Positions 17,448 through 25,803 of a stretch of DNA of 64,000 nucleotides are shown piece after piece (position 1 is the stretch's first letter; each line of letters opens with the position of its first letter). The DNA lies in assembly GCA_035627955.1 (NCBI GenBank), contig DASPKU010000001.1:474976-538975 (forward strand). Reading direction: 5' to 3'. Below the pieces are notes generated by a model. It did not search any database. It worked only from the letters and a program-made list of their open reading frames with translations, and was not told the origin of the DNA. This DNA comes from Phycisphaerales bacterium. GTDB lineage: Bacteria > Planctomycetota > Phycisphaerae > Phycisphaerales > UBA1924. The position numbers were made by a program, and so were the translations under genes.

Positions 17448-19559
17448 ATGCTTGGGGCCAATACACGACGTGCCGGATTCGCGGCGATCCTGACCATCCT
17501 GTGCGCGGGCACGGTGCTGGAGATGACTACGGCACCCGCGGCCGCGCAGCAGGAGGGGCGGCGTCGCCGGCGCTCGCAGCAGGAGGAGGCCAAGCCCATC
17601 GAGCTCACCGCCGACCAGGTGGCGCAGCTGACGAAGGTGGCTAACGAGCGGAAGCTGAACCTGGACGACCTGCTGGCGGCGGCCAAGACGTACATGCCCA
17701 GCGGGCGGCACGACGAGTACGTGCTGTTCTCCTCGGGCGGGCAGAGCGGGCAGGTGTTCGCGATCGGGGTGCCGAGCATGCGGCTGCTGCGGTCGATCTC
17801 GGTGTTCACGCCCGAGTCGTGGCAGGGGTACGGCTTCGCGGGGGAGAAGGACCAAGTCATCGAGCAGCTGAAGATCAACGGCAAGCCGGTGCTGTGGGGC
17901 GACACGCACCACCCCGGGCTGTCGGAAACGGGCGGCGAGTACGACGGGCAGTTCCTGTTCATCGGCGACAAGGCCAACGCGCGGCTGGCGGTGATCGACC
18001 TGCGGGACTGGGAGACCAAGCAGATCGTCAAGAACCCGCTGACGGTGAGCGATCACGGGGCGTCGTTCGTGACGCCCAACACCGAGTACGTGGTCGAGGG
18101 CGGGCAGTACGCGACGGTGCTGGGCTACGGCTACGCGCCAATCGATGAGTACAAGAAGTCCTACCGCGGGATGGTGACGTTCTGGAAGTTCGACCGCGCC
18201 AAGGGGCGGGTGGACGAGGCGAACTCGTTCGCGCTCGAGCTGCCGCCCTACTGGCAGGACCTGGCGGACGCCGGCAAGAACGCGAGCGACGGCTACGTGT
18301 TCATCAACTCGTTCAACGCCGAGATGGCGGTGGGCGGGGTGGAGAAGGGGAACCCGCCCTTTGAGGCGGGGGCCAGCAAGCGGGACATGGACTACCTGCA
18401 CATCATCGACTGGAGGAAGGCGGAGGCCGCTTTCAAGGGGGGCAAGGCGAAGAAGATCAACGGCTTCCCGGTGCTGATGATCGACACGTGCGTGGCGGAG
18501 GGGATCCTGCACTTCGCGCCCGAGCCCAAGAGCCCCCACGGCGTGGACGTGACGCCCGACGGCAACTTCATGATTGTGGCAGGGAAGCTCGACCCGCACG
18601 TGACGGTGTACTCGATCGACCGGATCAAGGCTGCGATCGCGGGCAAGAAGTTCTCGACCAAGGACGAGTACGGCGTGCCGGTGCTGGACTTCGACGCCGT
18701 GAAGGAGGCGCAGGTCGAGCTGGGCCTGGGGCCGCTGCACACGCAGTTTGACAACAAGGGGTACGCGTACACATCGCTGTTCCTGGACTCGGCGGTGGCG
18801 CGGTGGAGCCTGGGCGGGAGCTACGACGCCCTCAACCCCGAGCAGCCGTGGAAGCTCGTGGCCAAGACGCCGGTGCAGTACAACATTGGTCACCTGTGCG
18901 CCGCCGAGGGTGACACGGTGAGCCCCGACGGCAACTTCCTGATCTCGATGAGCAAGTGGTCGGTGGACCGCTTCCTGCCGACGGGCCCACTGCTGCCGCA
19001 GAACTTCCAGCTGCTGGACATCGCGGCCCCGGGCACGGTGATGCCGGTGCTGTTCGACATGCCCGTCGGCGTGGGGGAGCCGCACTACTGCCAGATGATC
19101 AAGGCGGACAAGCTCAAGACGTGGAGCGTCTACCCCGAGGTGGGCTGGAACCCGCACACGCAGGCGCTGGACCCGCGGGCGCCGAAGGTCGGGCAGGAGG
19201 GCGTCATCCGCAACGGCACGCAGGTGACGGTGAACATGACGGCCATCCGCAGCCACTTCACGCCCGAGCACGTGGAGGTGAACGAAGGCGACACGGTGAC
19301 GTGGCGGATCGTGGCGGCGGAGACCACCAAGGACGCGACGCACGGATTCTGCATCGGCGGGTACAACATCAACCTGTCGCTGGAGCCGGGTGAGTTCACC
19401 GAGGTCGTGTTCACCGCCGACAGGCCGGGCACGTACCCCTTCTACTGCACCGAGTTCTGCTCGGCCCTGCACCTGGAGATGATGGGCTACCTGCACATCA
19501 AGCCGAAGAGCGCGGGCGGGACCCCCACCGCTTCCGCGGCCGCCCCGACTGAGAAGTAA
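17448..19559 (+). CDS. nosZ: Nitrous oxide reductase, clade II (atypical)
   Basis: 703 residues from ATG 17448 (GGGAG upstream). It reduces N2O to N2 in the periplasm. The N-terminal seven-bladed propeller carries the seven histidines expected for the CuZ cluster, in DTHHPG, SDHGAS, SPHGVD, LGPLHTQ, NIGHLC and GEPHYC. The C-terminal cupredoxin holds the CuA site C667-x3-C671-x3-H675-x2-M678, with a further His in DATHGF. The signal peptide (RRAGFAAILTILCAGTVLE region) lacks a proper RRxFLK twin-arginine motif, which agrees with Sec export of clade II enzymes. The surrounding gene set (NosB-like, D, F, Y, L) also fits clade II. Confidence 0.97.
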   Translation: MLGANTRRAGFAAILTILCAGTVLEMTTAPAAAQQEGRRRRRSQQEEAKPIELTADQVAQLTKVANERKLNLDDLLAAAKTYMPSGRHDEYVLFSSGGQSGQVFAIGVPSMRLLRSISVFTPESWQGYGFAGEKDQVIEQLKINGKPVLWGDTHHPGLSETGGEYDGQFLFIGDKANARLAVIDLRDWETKQIVKNPLTVSDHGASFVTPNTEYVVEGGQYATVLGYGYAPIDEYKKSYRGMVTFWKFDRAKGRVDEANSFALELPPYWQDLADAGKNASDGYVFINSFNAEMAVGGVEKGNPPFEAGASKRDMDYLHIIDWRKAEAAFKGGKAKKINGFPVLMIDTCVAEGILHFAPEPKSPHGVDVTPDGNFMIVAGKLDPHVTVYSIDRIKAAIAGKKFSTKDEYGVPVLDFDAVKEAQVELGLGPLHTQFDNKGYAYTSLFLDSAVARWSLGGSYDALNPEQPWKLVAKTPVQYNIGHLCAAEGDTVSPDGNFLISMSKWSVDRFLPTGPLLPQNFQLLDIAAPGTVMPVLFDMPVGVGEPHYCQMIKADKLKTWSVYPEVGWNPHTQALDPRAPKVGQEGVIRNGTQVTVNMTAIRSHFTPEHVEVNEGDTVTWRIVAAETTKDATHGFCIGGYNINLSLEPGEFTEVVFTADRPGTYPFYCTEFCSALHLEMMGYLHIKPKSAGGTPTASAAAPTEK

Positions 19560-19571
19560 CCCCAACGCACG

Positions 19572-19601
19572 CTGGTTGCGCGACGGAAGCCGCGCAACCG
19601 G
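19572..19601. other. Stable hairpin between nosZ and the next nos gene
   Basis: GGTTGCGCG-ACGGAAGC-CGCGCAACC, a perfect 9-bp stem extendable with flanking pairs. It has only a pyrimidine-rich tail (CTTCTCTCCCCC), not a T-run. It may protect nosZ mRNA or partly attenuate downstream transcription. Confidence 0.5.
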
Positions 19602-19661
19602 CTTCTCTCCCCCTCATGCCAATCGCGCGCGTCGGCGCCGGCAGCAGCAAGGAGGCCCATC

Positions 19662-20327
19662 ATGTCACGGTTTGTACAGCACCTCCTGGGGCCGCGGGTT
19701 CCGGCGGATGAGCTGCGGGCGCGGCCCGCTCGGTACGTGGTTCCTTCGTTCATTCTGATGGCGGCGCGGGTGCTGCTGCTGGTGTCGGTGTTCCTGCCCT
19801 ACTGGCACATGGAACTGGATGCACCGCAGTACCCCGACGGGCTGTTCCTGACCGCGTACGTGAACCACCTTGACGGTGACGTCAAGGAGATCAACGCGCT
19901 GAACCACTACATCGGCATGCGGCCGCTGGAACAGGCCGCGGTGTTCGAGCGGGCGGCTTCGGTGTGGCTGGTGGTGGCGATGGTGCTGCTGATGGAGGGG
20001 GCCGCGCTGGTGCACAGCCGGTGGGCGGTGCTGCTGGCGCTGCCGGCGCTGGGGTTCCCGGTGGGTTTCCTGCTGGACCTGCAGTGGTGGATGGCGCACT
20101 TCGGTCAGAACCTGGACCCGGCGGCGCCCCTCTCGTCGTCGATCAAGCCGTTCACGCCCACGGTGCTGGGGGAGGGCGGGATCGGGCAGTTCAAGACCTA
20201 CGCGGAGATGGGAACGGGCTACTGGATGGCGACGGCGGGGGCGGTGTGCACGCTGGTGGGGTTTGTGTTCCACAGGCGGGCGTACAAGCCGCTGTATGAC
20301 CGGATGATCGCGAAGGAGGCGTTGTGA
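19662..20327 (+). CDS. NosB-like membrane protein of clade II nos clusters
   Basis: 221 residues from ATG 19662 with AAGGAGG upstream. Four hydrophobic segments (about 29-46, 98-113, 122-140, 188-205). The first extramembrane loop has APQYPDGLFLTAYVNHLDG and NALNHYIGMRPLEQAA, a signature I associate with small membrane proteins in clade II nos clusters and related cytochrome loci. Function is not established; a role in NosZ assembly or electron delivery is likely from context. Its TGA overlaps the GTG of nosD. Confidence 0.7.
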   Translation: MSRFVQHLLGPRVPADELRARPARYVVPSFILMAARVLLLVSVFLPYWHMELDAPQYPDGLFLTAYVNHLDGDVKEINALNHYIGMRPLEQAAVFERAASVWLVVAMVLLMEGAALVHSRWAVLLALPALGFPVGFLLDLQWWMAHFGQNLDPAAPLSSSIKPFTPTVLGEGGIGQFKTYAEMGTGYWMATAGAVCTLVGFVFHRRAYKPLYDRMIAKEAL

Positions 20328-21766
20328 AGACGCTCATCGCCATGCTCGTTGTGTGCGCAGGCGCGGCCCTGGGGACGGGTGACGGCGGGGAGACGCGGGA
20401 GTCCGCGCGGGGAGTGCACGCGGAGCCGGCCTCTCATGCGGCTCCGTCGACTGGAGAGCGCGAGCTGGGCGTGATCGGGCGGATGATCGACGCGGCGGCG
20501 GCGGGCGCCACGCTGGAGGTGCCGGCGGGTGTGTACACGGAGCGCCTGCGGATCGGCAAGCCGCTGACGCTGGTGGCGCAGGGTCGGGTGGTGATCGACG
20601 GCGGCGGGAGCGGGGACATCGTTGAGATCACGGCTCCTGATGTGACGCTGCGCGGGTTCACGGTGCGGAACACGGGCACGGACCTGGACAAGGAGAACGC
20701 GGCGATCCGGTCAACCGGCGCCCGCACGGTGCTGGAGGACAACACGCTCGAGGACATCCTGTTCGGGATCGACCTGCGGGAGGCGCCGGACAGCGTGGTG
20801 CGGGGGAATCGGATCGGGGGCAAGGACCTGGGCATCGCGCGGCGGGGCGACGGGCTGAAGCTGTGGCGGGCGGACCGGTCGGTCGTCGAGAACAACACGA
20901 TCCACGACGGGCGGGACGCGATCCTGTGGTACTCCAAGGGGATCGTGGTGCGCGGGAACGTGGCGGAGGACTGCCGCTACGGGCTGCACCTGATGTTCAG
21001 CGACGAGGTGACGATCGAGGACAACCGGTTCAGCCGCAACTCGGTAGGCGTGTACCTGATGTACAGCGCGGGAGTGACGATCCGGCGGAACCAGTTGATC
21101 GCAAACCGGGGGCCGAGCGGCTACGGGCTGGGGCTTAAGGAGACGGACCGGTTCAGTGTGACGGACAACCTGATCACGGCGAACCGGTCGGGCGTGTACA
21201 TCGACGGCTCGCCCTTCACGAGCGCACGGCCGGGCGAGTTCACGCGGAACACCATCGCATACAACGACGTGGGCTTCACGTTCCTGCCCTCGGCCAAAGG
21301 TAACGAGCTGACGGCGAACAACTTCATCGACAACATCGACCAGATCGCGGTTGCGGGGCGGGGCGACCTGTCGGCGAACGCGTTCTGGAAGGGCGATGTC
21401 GGCAACTTCTGGTCGGACTACACGGGGTACGACCAGGACCGGGACGGCGTGGGCGACTTCGTGCACGAGTCGCAGACGCTGTTCGAGAACATGATGGACA
21501 AAGAGCCCAAGCTGCGGCTGTTCCTGTTCAGCCCGGCGCAGCAGGCGATCGAGTTCGTGGGGCGGACGCTGCCCGCGGTGCGGCCCGAGCCCAAGTTCTG
21601 CGATGAGGTGCCGCTGATGCGGCCGGTGGAGATGCACATGGCGGTGGCGCCCGCACGGGGCTCGCTGGCGGGCCTGGGTGTGACCGGGGGCGCGATGCTG
21701 GCCCTGGGGGGCGGGCTGATCACCGTCGCTGGGCGCGGGTACGTCGCCGGAGGAGGGAAGCGATGA
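20324..21766 (+). CDS. nosD: NosD, periplasmic copper-centre assembly protein
   Basis: 480 residues, GTG start with AAGGAGG 3-4 bases upstream, overlapping the previous stop. Signal peptide (KTLIAMLVVCAGAALG), then a right-handed parallel beta-helix with CASH-type repeats of about 22 residues (VRGNRIGG, VENNTIHDG, IEDNRFSRNSVGVYLMYS). The C-terminus has a membrane helix (~450-470, GVTGGAMLALGGGLITVAG). NosD works with the NosFY ABC transporter to deliver sulfur and copper for the CuZ site of NosZ. Next gene nosF overlaps it by 4 bases (ATGA). Confidence 0.93.
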   Translation: MKTLIAMLVVCAGAALGTGDGGETRESARGVHAEPASHAAPSTGERELGVIGRMIDAAAAGATLEVPAGVYTERLRIGKPLTLVAQGRVVIDGGGSGDIVEITAPDVTLRGFTVRNTGTDLDKENAAIRSTGARTVLEDNTLEDILFGIDLREAPDSVVRGNRIGGKDLGIARRGDGLKLWRADRSVVENNTIHDGRDAILWYSKGIVVRGNVAEDCRYGLHLMFSDEVTIEDNRFSRNSVGVYLMYSAGVTIRRNQLIANRGPSGYGLGLKETDRFSVTDNLITANRSGVYIDGSPFTSARPGEFTRNTIAYNDVGFTFLPSAKGNELTANNFIDNIDQIAVAGRGDLSANAFWKGDVGNFWSDYTGYDQDRDGVGDFVHESQTLFENMMDKEPKLRLFLFSPAQQAIEFVGRTLPAVRPEPKFCDEVPLMRPVEMHMAVAPARGSLAGLGVTGGAMLALGGGLITVAGRGYVAGGGKR

Positions 21767-22650
21767 TCACGATTCAGAACGTCACGAAGAAGTTCGGTCG
21801 GGCCACCGCGGTGGAGGGCGTGAGCCTGGACATTCCGGCGGGGGACAGCGTGGCGCTGTGGGGCGGGAACGGCGCTGGAAAGACGACGCTGATCCGCTGC
21901 GTGCTGGGGCTGATCCGGTGCCAGGGCACGGTGAGGGTGGGCGGGTTCGACGTGCGCAAGCAGGGGAAGCAGGCGCGGCGGCTGATCGGGTATGTGCCGC
22001 AGGAGCTGGGGTTCTACGACGACCTGGGCGTGGCGGACGCTGTTGTGTTCTTCGCCAGGCTGAAGGGCTTGGGTCGGCCCGATGTGACGGAGGTGCTGGG
22101 GCGCGTGGGCCTGTGCGGGCACGAGCGCAAGCGGATCCGCGAGCTCTCCGGGGGCATGAAGCAGCGGCTGGCGCTGGCGGTGGCGCTGCTGGGGGACCCG
22201 CCCGTGCTGGTGCTTGACGAGGTGACGGCGAGCCTGGACGCGTGTGGGCGCGAGGAGTTCGTCTCGCTTCTGCACCAGCTCTCGGGGCGGGGCCGCACGA
22301 TGCTGTTTGCTTCCCACAGGGTCGAGGAGGTCACGACGCTGGCGCGGCGGGTGGCGTTCCTCGAGGATGGACGTCTCGGCTCGGTCGCGGACGCCGCGGC
22401 CTTCATGGGGCACCTCGGCTCGGGGCCGGTGCTTCACCTCACCATGGCGGCGGGCGTTCGCGATCGGGCGATGTCGGTGCTGAGCGGGAGCGGGTTCGCG
22501 CCCAAGCTCAATGGGGTGGGGCTGCTGGTGCCGGTGATGGAGGAGCAGAAGGCGGCGCCCTTCCGGGTGCTGGCGGATGCGGAGATCAAGGTGGAGGACT
22601 TTGAGGTTCTCTCGGCGGCGCAGATGCGGCGGATGGAGGTGCACACATGA
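21763..22650 (+). CDS. nosF: NosF, ABC transporter ATP-binding subunit
   Basis: 295 residues. Walker A GGNGAGKTT, signature LSGGMKQRL, Walker B LVLDEVTASLD and the switch His in FASHRVEEV are all present. It powers the NosDFY complex that matures NosZ. It overlaps nosD upstream and nosY downstream by ATGA, so stoichiometric coupled translation is likely. Length is typical for NosF. Confidence 0.93.
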   Translation: MITIQNVTKKFGRATAVEGVSLDIPAGDSVALWGGNGAGKTTLIRCVLGLIRCQGTVRVGGFDVRKQGKQARRLIGYVPQELGFYDDLGVADAVVFFARLKGLGRPDVTEVLGRVGLCGHERKRIRELSGGMKQRLALAVALLGDPPVLVLDEVTASLDACGREEFVSLLHQLSGRGRTMLFASHRVEEVTTLARRVAFLEDGRLGSVADAAAFMGHLGSGPVLHLTMAAGVRDRAMSVLSGSGFAPKLNGVGLLVPVMEEQKAAPFRVLADAEIKVEDFEVLSAAQMRRMEVHT

Positions 22651-23528
22651 TGGCTCTGACGAAGCTTGAGTTAGACGTGGACGGGTTGGCGGCGCCCGGC
22701 GCCGCCCGCAATGTGCTGACGATCGCGGGACGGGAGCTGCGTGAGGCGGTGCGGAGCCGCTGGTTCCTCCTGTACACAGTGGCGTTCGCGGCGCTGGGCC
22801 TGGGCATCTCCTACGTGTCGGCGGCGGGCGCGGGAGGGGCGGGGCTGGCGGGCTTCGGGCGGACGACGGCGGGGCTGATCAACCTGGTGCTGCTGGTGTC
22901 GCCCCTGATGGCGCTGACGGCGGGCGCAGGGTCGATCGCGGGGGACCGCGAGCGGGGGATGCTGTCGTACCTGCTGAGCCAGCCGGTGACGCGGACCGAG
23001 CTGATGTTCGGCAAGTACCTGGGATTGGCGGGAGCGCTGCTGGCGTGCCTGTGCCTGGGGCTGGGGACGTGCGCCGCGGTGCTGGCGCTGAAGGGTGAGG
23101 CGACGCGGCCGGCAAGCATCGTGTGGCTGGCGGGGCTGGCGTTCGCGTTGTCGATGTCGATGCTGAGCGTGGGGATGCTGATCTCGGTGCTGGCGAGGAA
23201 GGCGTCGGTGGCGGTGGGCACGGCGATCTTCGCGTGGCTGACGCTGGTGTTCGTCACGGACCTGGGGCTGATGGCGGGCACGATGGCGCTGAAGCTGCGG
23301 ATTGAGCAGCTGTTCACGCTGAGCCTGGTGAACCCGCTGCAGGTGTTCAAAATGTGGTCGCTGCACGCGGTGGACGCGACGCTGGATGTGCTGGGCCCGG
23401 CGGGGCTGTACGCCGCGGAGGAGTATGGATCGAGGCTGCACGCCATCTTCGGCGGGTGCCTGGGCGCGTGGATCGTGCTGCCGCTGGTTGTGTCCGCTGT
23501 CATCTTCTCACGGAGGTCGCCGCTATGA
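22647..23528 (+). CDS. nosY: NosY, ABC transporter permease
   Basis: 293 residues with six predicted membrane spans. The N-terminal cytosolic part has the ABC-2 permease start (VLTIAGRELREAVRSRWFL), and a conserved loop after the second span reads AGSIAGDRERGMLSYLLSQP. Partner of NosF and NosD in copper-centre assembly. Its stop overlaps the nosL start. Confidence 0.93.
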   Translation: MMALTKLELDVDGLAAPGAARNVLTIAGRELREAVRSRWFLLYTVAFAALGLGISYVSAAGAGGAGLAGFGRTTAGLINLVLLVSPLMALTAGAGSIAGDRERGMLSYLLSQPVTRTELMFGKYLGLAGALLACLCLGLGTCAAVLALKGEATRPASIVWLAGLAFALSMSMLSVGMLISVLARKASVAVGTAIFAWLTLVFVTDLGLMAGTMALKLRIEQLFTLSLVNPLQVFKMWSLHAVDATLDVLGPAGLYAAEEYGSRLHAIFGGCLGAWIVLPLVVSAVIFSRRSPL

Positions 23529-24055
23529 ACCGTGTCACGCTGGGTGTGTTGCTGTGTGTGGGCGCGTGGGTGCTGCCGTCGTGCGTGAAGAACGACGCGG
23601 ACGGTCCGCCGAACCTGCGGCTGGGGCGGGACGAGTGCGTTGAGTGCGGGATGATCATCAATGAGGACCGTTGCTCGAGCGCGATGGTCGTGAACAACGA
23701 GGGTGTGAAGGAGGCGAGGCTGTTCGATGACATCGGGTGCATGCTGGACTACGCCCATGAGCATGCGGACAAGGCAGAGCCGGCGGGGTTCGTGCACGAC
23801 CATGGCACGCGTGGGTGGGTGAAGATGGACCAGGCGTGGTTCGTGCTCGCGGACGAGGAGAAGCTGAAGACGCCGATGGGGTCGGGGCTGGTGGCGTTTG
23901 CCGGCAGGGAAGAGGCCGAGAAGGCCGCGGCGGCTCACGGCGGGACGGTGATGGAGTATGCCAAGCTCTCGGCTGCGCGGCGGGCGTGGATGGAGGCGCG
24001 GTACGGCAGCCCGGAGCGGGCGCCAGCGGGTGGAGCGACAGGAGGTGGGAAGTGA
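23525..24055 (+). CDS. nosL: NosL, copper-binding lipoprotein
   Basis: 176 residues from ATG 23525 (4-base overlap with nosY). The lipobox VLPSC places the lipidated Cys at residue 20. Mature protein has the NosL copper motif ECVECGMII and the conserved DIGCMLDY region. NosL is an outer-envelope Cu(I) chaperone for NosZ. The C-terminus is extended by an Ala/Gly-rich tail (PERAPAGGATGGGK). Its TGA overlaps the GTG of the Ric-like gene. Confidence 0.93.
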   Translation: MNRVTLGVLLCVGAWVLPSCVKNDADGPPNLRLGRDECVECGMIINEDRCSSAMVVNNEGVKEARLFDDIGCMLDYAHEHADKAEPAGFVHDHGTRGWVKMDQAWFVLADEEKLKTPMGSGLVAFAGREEAEKAAAAHGGTVMEYAKLSAARRAWMEARYGSPERAPAGGATGGGK

Positions 24056-24816
24056 ACGCACGCACGGATTGCACGCTGACGCTCGGGCAGCTCGCGGCGA
24101 CGCGGGCGGGCGCGATCCCGGTGTTCGAGCGGTATGGGTTGGATTACTGCTGTGGGGGTGGGCGGACGCTGCGGGAGGCGTGCGCCGCGGCCGAGCTCTC
24201 GCCGGATGCGGTGGTGCAGGCGATCCACGATGAGGAGCAGGAGCATCGGGGGATTCCGCGGGAGCGGCCGTGGACGGACGCGACGATGACGGAGCTGGCG
24301 GACCACATCGAGCGGACGCATCACGCGTTCGTGCGAGATGCGCTGGCGCGGCTGGCCAACATCATGCCGCGGGTGGTGGCGGCCCACGGGAAGAGCAACC
24401 CGGCCCTAGCGGAGCTGGCGGCGGTGTACGGGCAGTTCGCGGAGGAGATGCGGGACCACATGGTGCGGGAGGAGCGGGTGCTGTTCCCGTGGCTGCGGCG
24501 GCTGGAGCGGCCGACGGAGGTCCAGAGCGGCCCGCCGTGGAGCGTGCGGCGGCCGATCAGCTGCATGGTTCATGATCATGATGATGCGGGGGCGGCGTTG
24601 GCGCGGATGCGGGAGCTCACAGGCAACTACACGCCGCCGGAGGGTGCGTGCGCGACATACCGGTCGATGCTGTCGACGCTCGAGGCGCTGGAGCGGGACA
24701 CGCACGAGCACATCCACAAGGAGAACAACATCCTGTTCCCGGCGGGGGTGCGGGCGGAGGACGAGGTTGCGGCACGGGCGGCGGCGAGGGCCGGTGGTAA
24801 GGGGGCGTCAACGTGA
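24052..24816 (+). CDS. Ric/ScdA/YtfE-like di-iron repair protein
   Basis: 254 residues from GTG 24052 (AGGAGGT upstream). The N-terminal DUF542 segment (ATRAGAIPVFERYGLDYCCGG) is followed by a hemerythrin-like four-helix domain with its His/Glu set (HIERTHHAF, HMVREERVLFPW, MVHDHDDAG, HEHIHKENNILFP). The family repairs iron-sulfur clusters after NO or oxidative damage. Its placement inside the nos operon suggests protection against NO formed or met during denitrification. Coupled on both sides by 4-base overlaps. Confidence 0.9.
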   Translation: MNARTDCTLTLGQLAATRAGAIPVFERYGLDYCCGGGRTLREACAAAELSPDAVVQAIHDEEQEHRGIPRERPWTDATMTELADHIERTHHAFVRDALARLANIMPRVVAAHGKSNPALAELAAVYGQFAEEMRDHMVREERVLFPWLRRLERPTEVQSGPPWSVRRPISCMVHDHDDAGAALARMRELTGNYTPPEGACATYRSMLSTLEALERDTHEHIHKENNILFPAGVRAEDEVAARAAARAGGKGAST

Positions 24817-25262
24817 TATACAAGCTGCTGGTTCTGGGGCACCTGCTGGGGGCGATGGTGTGGGCGGGTGGGCATGTGGTGCTGGTGCGGACGGTGCTGC
24901 CGCGGGCGCTGCGGGCGCGGGACACGGGGCCGATCCTGGAGTTTGAGCGGGCGTTCGGAAGTCTGGGGCTGGTGGCGTTGGTGGTGCAGCTGGGGACGGG
25001 GCTGATGCTGGCGCGGCATTGGCTGGGCGGTGATTGGGGGCGGCTTCTCTCAGAGCCCGGCACGGTGGAGCGGTTGATCCTGATGAAGGCGGGGATGCTG
25101 GTGGCCAGCGTCGGGGTGAGCGGGTTTGCGCACCGGCGCCTGCTGCCGCGGTTGAGCGGGGAGAATCTGCGAGGCTTCGCGCGGTTTGCGTGGTTCACCA
25201 CCCTGCTGGCGGTGGGGATGGTGGTGGCGGGGGCGTGCGTGCGGCTAGGGGGGCTGCCGTGA
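24813..25262 (+). CDS. CopD-like four-helix membrane protein
   Basis: 149 residues, GTG start behind AAGGGGG. Four membrane helices. Helix 1 has His10 (LLVLGHLLGAMVWAGGH) and His21, which could bind haem b or copper as in CopD/DUF2269-like proteins. Coupled to the Ric gene by overlap. A role in copper or haem handling for Nos is inference from context; no enzymatic motif is seen. Confidence 0.7.
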   Translation: MIYKLLVLGHLLGAMVWAGGHVVLVRTVLPRALRARDTGPILEFERAFGSLGLVALVVQLGTGLMLARHWLGGDWGRLLSEPGTVERLILMKAGMLVASVGVSGFAHRRLLPRLSGENLRGFARFAWFTTLLAVGMVVAGACVRLGGLP

Positions 25263-25298
25263 GGGGTACAGTTCTCCAGAATCCACGGAAGGGACTCC

Positions 25299-25793
25299 AT
25301 GATTTCGCAGACCACCGAGTATGCCCTCCGCGCCATGGTGCACCTGGCAGCGCTGCAGCCGGGCACGACCGTGAACAGCGAGGTGCTCGCAACGTGCACG
25401 AAGGTGCCGCAGGGGTATCTGTCGAAGATCCTGCGGGACCTGGTGGTGGCGGAACTGATCACGTCGCAGCGGGGGCCCAATGGCGGGTTTGCGCTTGCGC
25501 GCGGGGCGGGCGAGGTTTCGATGCTGGATGTGGTGAACGCGGTGGACCCGATCCAGCGGATCAGGAAGTGCCCGATCGGGAACCCGGCGCACCTGAACCT
25601 GTGCCCGCTGCACCGTCGGATCGATGATGCGCTGGACCAGATCGAGCAGAGGTTTCGGGAGACGCTGCTGTCGGAACTCCTGAGCGAGCCGCCGGTGGCG
25701 GGGGCGCGGTGCATGGGCGTGGCCGCGACCGTGACGCACAGGGGACGGACGGTCGACGATCGGCCGAAGCGCGGGCCGGCTGGGAAGCGGTGA
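25299..25793 (+). CDS. Rrf2-family transcriptional regulator (NsrR/IscR-like)
   Basis: 164 residues. The N-terminal winged HTH begins ISQTTEYALRAMVHLA, with recognition segment VPQGYLSKILRDLV and wing SQRGPNGGF. The cluster-binding region has Cys91 and Cys102 (KCPIGNPAHLNLCPLHRR); the third cysteine of NsrR/IscR is absent there, the only other N-terminal Cys being Cys33 in the HTH. It probably senses NO or redox through an iron-sulfur cluster and controls this nos operon. It is the last gene, 36 bases after the membrane protein, and convergent with the ROK gene. Confidence 0.85.
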   Translation: MISQTTEYALRAMVHLAALQPGTTVNSEVLATCTKVPQGYLSKILRDLVVAELITSQRGPNGGFALARGAGEVSMLDVVNAVDPIQRIRKCPIGNPAHLNLCPLHRRIDDALDQIEQRFRETLLSELLSEPPVAGARCMGVAATVTHRGRTVDDRPKRGPAGKR

Positions 25794-25803
25794 GGCGGCT
25801 CTT

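Noticed and set aside
17448..17560. Twin-arginine signal on NosZ
   Set aside because: TRRAGF lacks the hydrophobic FLK part of the motif, and clade II enzymes normally use Sec.
17328..19565. A 745-codon leftward ORF antisense to nosZ, and others opposite nosD and nosY
   Set aside because: His/Arg-rich shadow translations of strongly coding opposite frames; no motifs.
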